Assembly: GCF_000003855.2 (NCBI RefSeq)
Contig: NW_003101679.1
Location: 1,000,417 to 1,064,416, forward strand
Source of the DNA: Blastomyces gilchristii SLH14081
Taxonomy: Eukaryota; Ascomycota; Eurotiomycetes; Onygenales; Ajellomycetaceae
Direction of reading: 5' to 3'
Length of the DNA: 64,000 nt
Under the pieces are notes generated by a model that saw nothing but the letters and a program-made list of their open reading frames with translations, did no database searches and was not told the origin of the DNA. The position numbers were made by a program, and so were the translations under genes. Positions within the stretch are counted from its first letter, which is position 1, and each line of letters opens with the position of its first letter. Below, piece by piece: positions 61,201 through 64,000 of the stretch.

Positions 61201-64000
61201 GGGACGTTAGAACTAGTCCGGCCGAACCAAGTGGGCGGGATTCCACTATTCCCCAAGCTGGGGACGAGCCGATGCAAACTTCACAAACTACAGCGGAGGA
61301 TGGGACCCCCGCCGCAACTAGGCGTGAGAGACAACGAAAAGTTGACGACATCATTGTGAGCTCTGAGCAACCAGAGTCGCCTCAGGTAGTTGAAGATATG
61401 CCTAGTGAGAGTAATGGTGGACCCCCCCCTGAAGATTTACGATCACCCCCAACCCAGCCCTCTGCTACTACTCCTTCCCAGGATGTATGCGAATCAAACG
61501 ATACACATAATGATATCCCCGAGCCCAGAGTGGAAAATAAGGATGCCAAAAGTAGCAAAACCCAAACCCAAACCCCAGAAACAGCCTCTCGCGCTTCTAA
61601 GCCCGTATCAGTTACTACTAGTGCCAAAACCAAGACCAAGAAAATAGATACTCAAGGGGGATCCATTGCGTTTCTTCGGAGGAAGATTGTCATGGATGTG
61701 GTAGAGAGCTCGGGCGGAGTGTACCCATATGGCACTGAGCTGTGGTACCCTTTCACTACCGCTTGGTTGAAGACTAAACAAACCGAAAGGCCAGACTTTC
61801 GCACACTTCGAAATTCAGTGAAATATATGATCGAGAGCGGGAAACTCCGCCAACTAACTTTCAGTGGGAGGAACAGCAAAGGGCTAGTGGTTACAAAGTC
61901 CATTATTGCAAAACCAGAAATTCATGCAACGGATCCAGCAGTCATAGATTTACAGAGGGCAATATTATCAGCCGACCCCCAGCAATACTTCCCCCCTGGC
62001 CCAGAGATTGATCCAACAATCAGGAAGTCACAAAAAATCACACAGTTGCCTGCAAGAAAGCTCCCCGACATTGAAGAAGAGATAACCGTTACTTTGCATC
62101 AAACGCCAGCGAGAAGTCGACCCCCTGAAATGAGGCCACCCCGGGCCCACAAACCAAAACCAGGACCCATAAAACGGCTTCGAAGTACTAAGCGCCGATC
62201 ACATCCATATTCCGTTCTAAACTGGTTAACGTCACCAAACTCGGGCCTTGCAACTGGAACACGGACATCTGACGCTTCCAGGAGGCATCCCCGGTCAACC
62301 GCAAGGCTGCCACCAGATGCAATTATTTTCCATACGTTCCAATCATTCCATGCTCCAACCGGCACATTTGGAACCACATTCGCCCATACGCAATGGCGTA
62401 GCTTAACAACAACGGGACCCCGATCGGGCCAGACAATAATGAGCTTACCCGGAGACCTTGGAGATATTCTTTCCATGACGAGGAAACGTCAGCTTGATAC
62501 GTCGAATCTCCCCGATCCTGTTTCTACCCGGGTATTTTCCGAAATTGATGCCGTAGGCAGATGGGAATCTAGGCACCCTGAACTATTCGACTTGCAGCGA
62601 GCTGGATGGAGATACATTAACCATGGGATACCGGGACCATTCGAGAGTGCTCCTCTCGACGGCTCGATTCGCTTTGAGGCGAATGAATCCCGACGGGTCT
62701 CAAAGGGACGACAAGCACCACTTGCCCAGACTCCACTTCGGACCCTGACATCATCACCTGCCGGGGTAACTCCATCAGATCGCCCCTCCGCTCGTCAAAT
62801 CGCACCTCGTGGTCAGAGGCGGCCCGAACTACCCGTCAACAGACGTCTCGAACAATTCCAGGAGCCCAAAGCAGAGAAACGAACACCCAAAGCAACGGCT
62901 CCGACTGTTCGAAGAAGTAGACTCATCAAAGTTCTATCTAGTGATATTGTACAAAAGCTTACCGTTGCGATCGTTGTTGTTCGAACCTTAGCTGGTGGAC
63001 TCGAGGGTAAAATGGTTGACTGGCAGCTTGTTACATTAGCTTTCCCAGATCACGACCCTAAATTAATCAGAGATCGCGGAAAGGCCATCCTTTCGCGAAA
63101 TCGACTGCAAATGTCCAAAATGCAAAGCGATTTTCAAGAGCGGTTTGCAGAAGCGTACGAAAAGGACCAGGTACCCCGGATCGATTATGGTGACCTTCCC
63201 TCGTATGATTGGCAGTGGATCGTTGATTGGGCGAACAAGCAACTTGAAGGCCCAGGTTCAGATAACCTTCCGAGCCTACCAGCTACCCGCCAACAATTCA
63301 ATAGCCTCTTTGACGTTCGCCCGGAACCCGTACAAACGCTTGACGAGCTGTTCCAACATAACGCCCCAGCGACGATTCCGCGAAAACAAGCTTTGCTAGC
63401 TGGAACAAACTTTGTAATCCCCGTCACTAAAACAGGCACGAAATGTGAGCGGCAATGGCCAAGAATTGAGCGCCTAAACATGGCTAAAACCTGGGTACGA
63501 GCGAACGTGATCACGCCGGAGGAGTCATATAACCCAGCCGAAGCACGACGCATTCTCGAATGCCTTGGTGAGGATCTCATTGGACAAGCGATACAGTCAC
63601 TTATCACTGAACGGGTTATCTCCATGGGCAACAGGGGCCGGATTACTCCAGGGCGAAATTACGACGTCACAGAATACTTCGTGCATACATTCGGGCGCAA
63701 ACGTGCCATCGAAGCAACCCAGCTGAAACGCGCAGTGACTTTCAAAACCACAATCCTGGACACACAGTTACATCTGGAAGGCAGATGCGCCGTGAACTAC
63801 GACGCTGAGGACGGCGATATCCTCGTGCTAATCAACCTCTTCGCCGAGGGGCGAGTGACAATCTGGCCCAAAAACCCGCCACGGGATAAATACGGGCTGA
63901 CAGACGGCGGCTACCTGACGCGCCTCATGGACAAGGGCAAGCTGCGCTTCGACGTCGACGTCCTTCCCGTCCCCGATCGCTACATCTACGGGAACCCTGT
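58259..64000 (+). CDS. TFC3: TFIIIC subunit tau138 (Tfc3-like), B-box binding; truncated by window edge
   Basis: Exons 58259-58325, 58570-59777, 59840-60278 and 60331 to beyond 64000 give about 1794 residues so far. It starts MARSLRDLIEFLLAEISLCG. After a leader with KQKAWVWLTRHPEVS comes the B-block winged helix (about 155-215: SRIPPLEFALLSIIASRKWQ, then GIMQLELPKLSGQDKRSVPK). A second helical DNA-binding-like block follows at about 274 (ITRSDLKVKLGMEDHWRRRI). Exon 3 gives DINIACMGPFYRRPIEYTVS. An AT-hook-like RPIGKARGRPGRSR lies near 696-712, then a long acidic/Ser-rich linker and further helical domains. In TFIIIC this subunit contacts the tRNA B-box and nucleates pol III assembly in the nucleus. 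Without the 62-nt intron at 59778 the frame stops early. Large size is normal for Eurotiomycete homologues. Confidence 0.88.

Overview
This is filamentous ascomycete nuclear DNA. The genes are split by 40-130 bp introns with GT(A/G)(A/T)GT donors and CTAAC-like branch sites. They encode eukaryotic proteins (Sed5 syntaxin, eIF4B, Fmp27/Hobbit, TFIIIC B-box subunit, an RTA1-family protein). An AT-rich repeat block directly adjoins gene-rich DNA. This layout suits the Eurotiomycetes, most likely Onygenales (Ajellomycetaceae-like isochores); the species is an inference.

Layout. 1-11786 is a decayed transposon block. A Ty1/copia element on the minus strand (pol runs off the left edge) was split inside its gag reading frame by a 6907-bp Ty3/gypsy element (4411-11317). 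The gypsy copy has two 384-bp LTRs and a 5-bp target-site duplication. The block is almost completely CpG-depleted but keeps CpA and TpG. A GC-rich tRNA-like (SINE-like) insert at about 8930-9187 still has CpGs, so it looks younger than the mutation wave.

11787-30642 is gene space: an orphan single-exon gene, a four-exon RTA1-family gene, a conserved fungal gene broken by four frameshifts, a Sed5 t-SNARE, a very long low-complexity protein (or two neighbours) containing a (GAGCAG)19 tract, and a 77-codon membrane protein. 30643-35571 is repeat-rich: a possible second copia-type fragment, iterated degenerate repeats, a 1565-bp Tc1/mariner relic with a tRNA-like insert, and clusters of TACTCCGTA motifs.

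35572-64000 is gene space again: a secreted DUF985 cupin, eIF4B (six exons, the first only 4 nt of coding), a Tim17/22/23-like membrane protein, the 2900-residue bridge-like lipid-transfer protein Fmp27, a six-exon polytopic membrane protein, and the TFIIIC tau138/Tfc3-like subunit, which runs off the right edge. Splice models were built by hand from phase and family similarity. For the spliced genes given as complete the summed exon lengths divide by three; the low-complexity pair and the truncated TFIIIC gene are not closed models.

The most intriguing observation is a perfect TFIIIC B-box (GTTCGAATCC) about 80 bp upstream of the start codon of the gene for the TFIIIC B-box-binding subunit. 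This suggests possible autoregulation by an ETC-like site. The genes are otherwise unrelated housekeeping or membrane-trafficking loci and do not form a cluster or operon.
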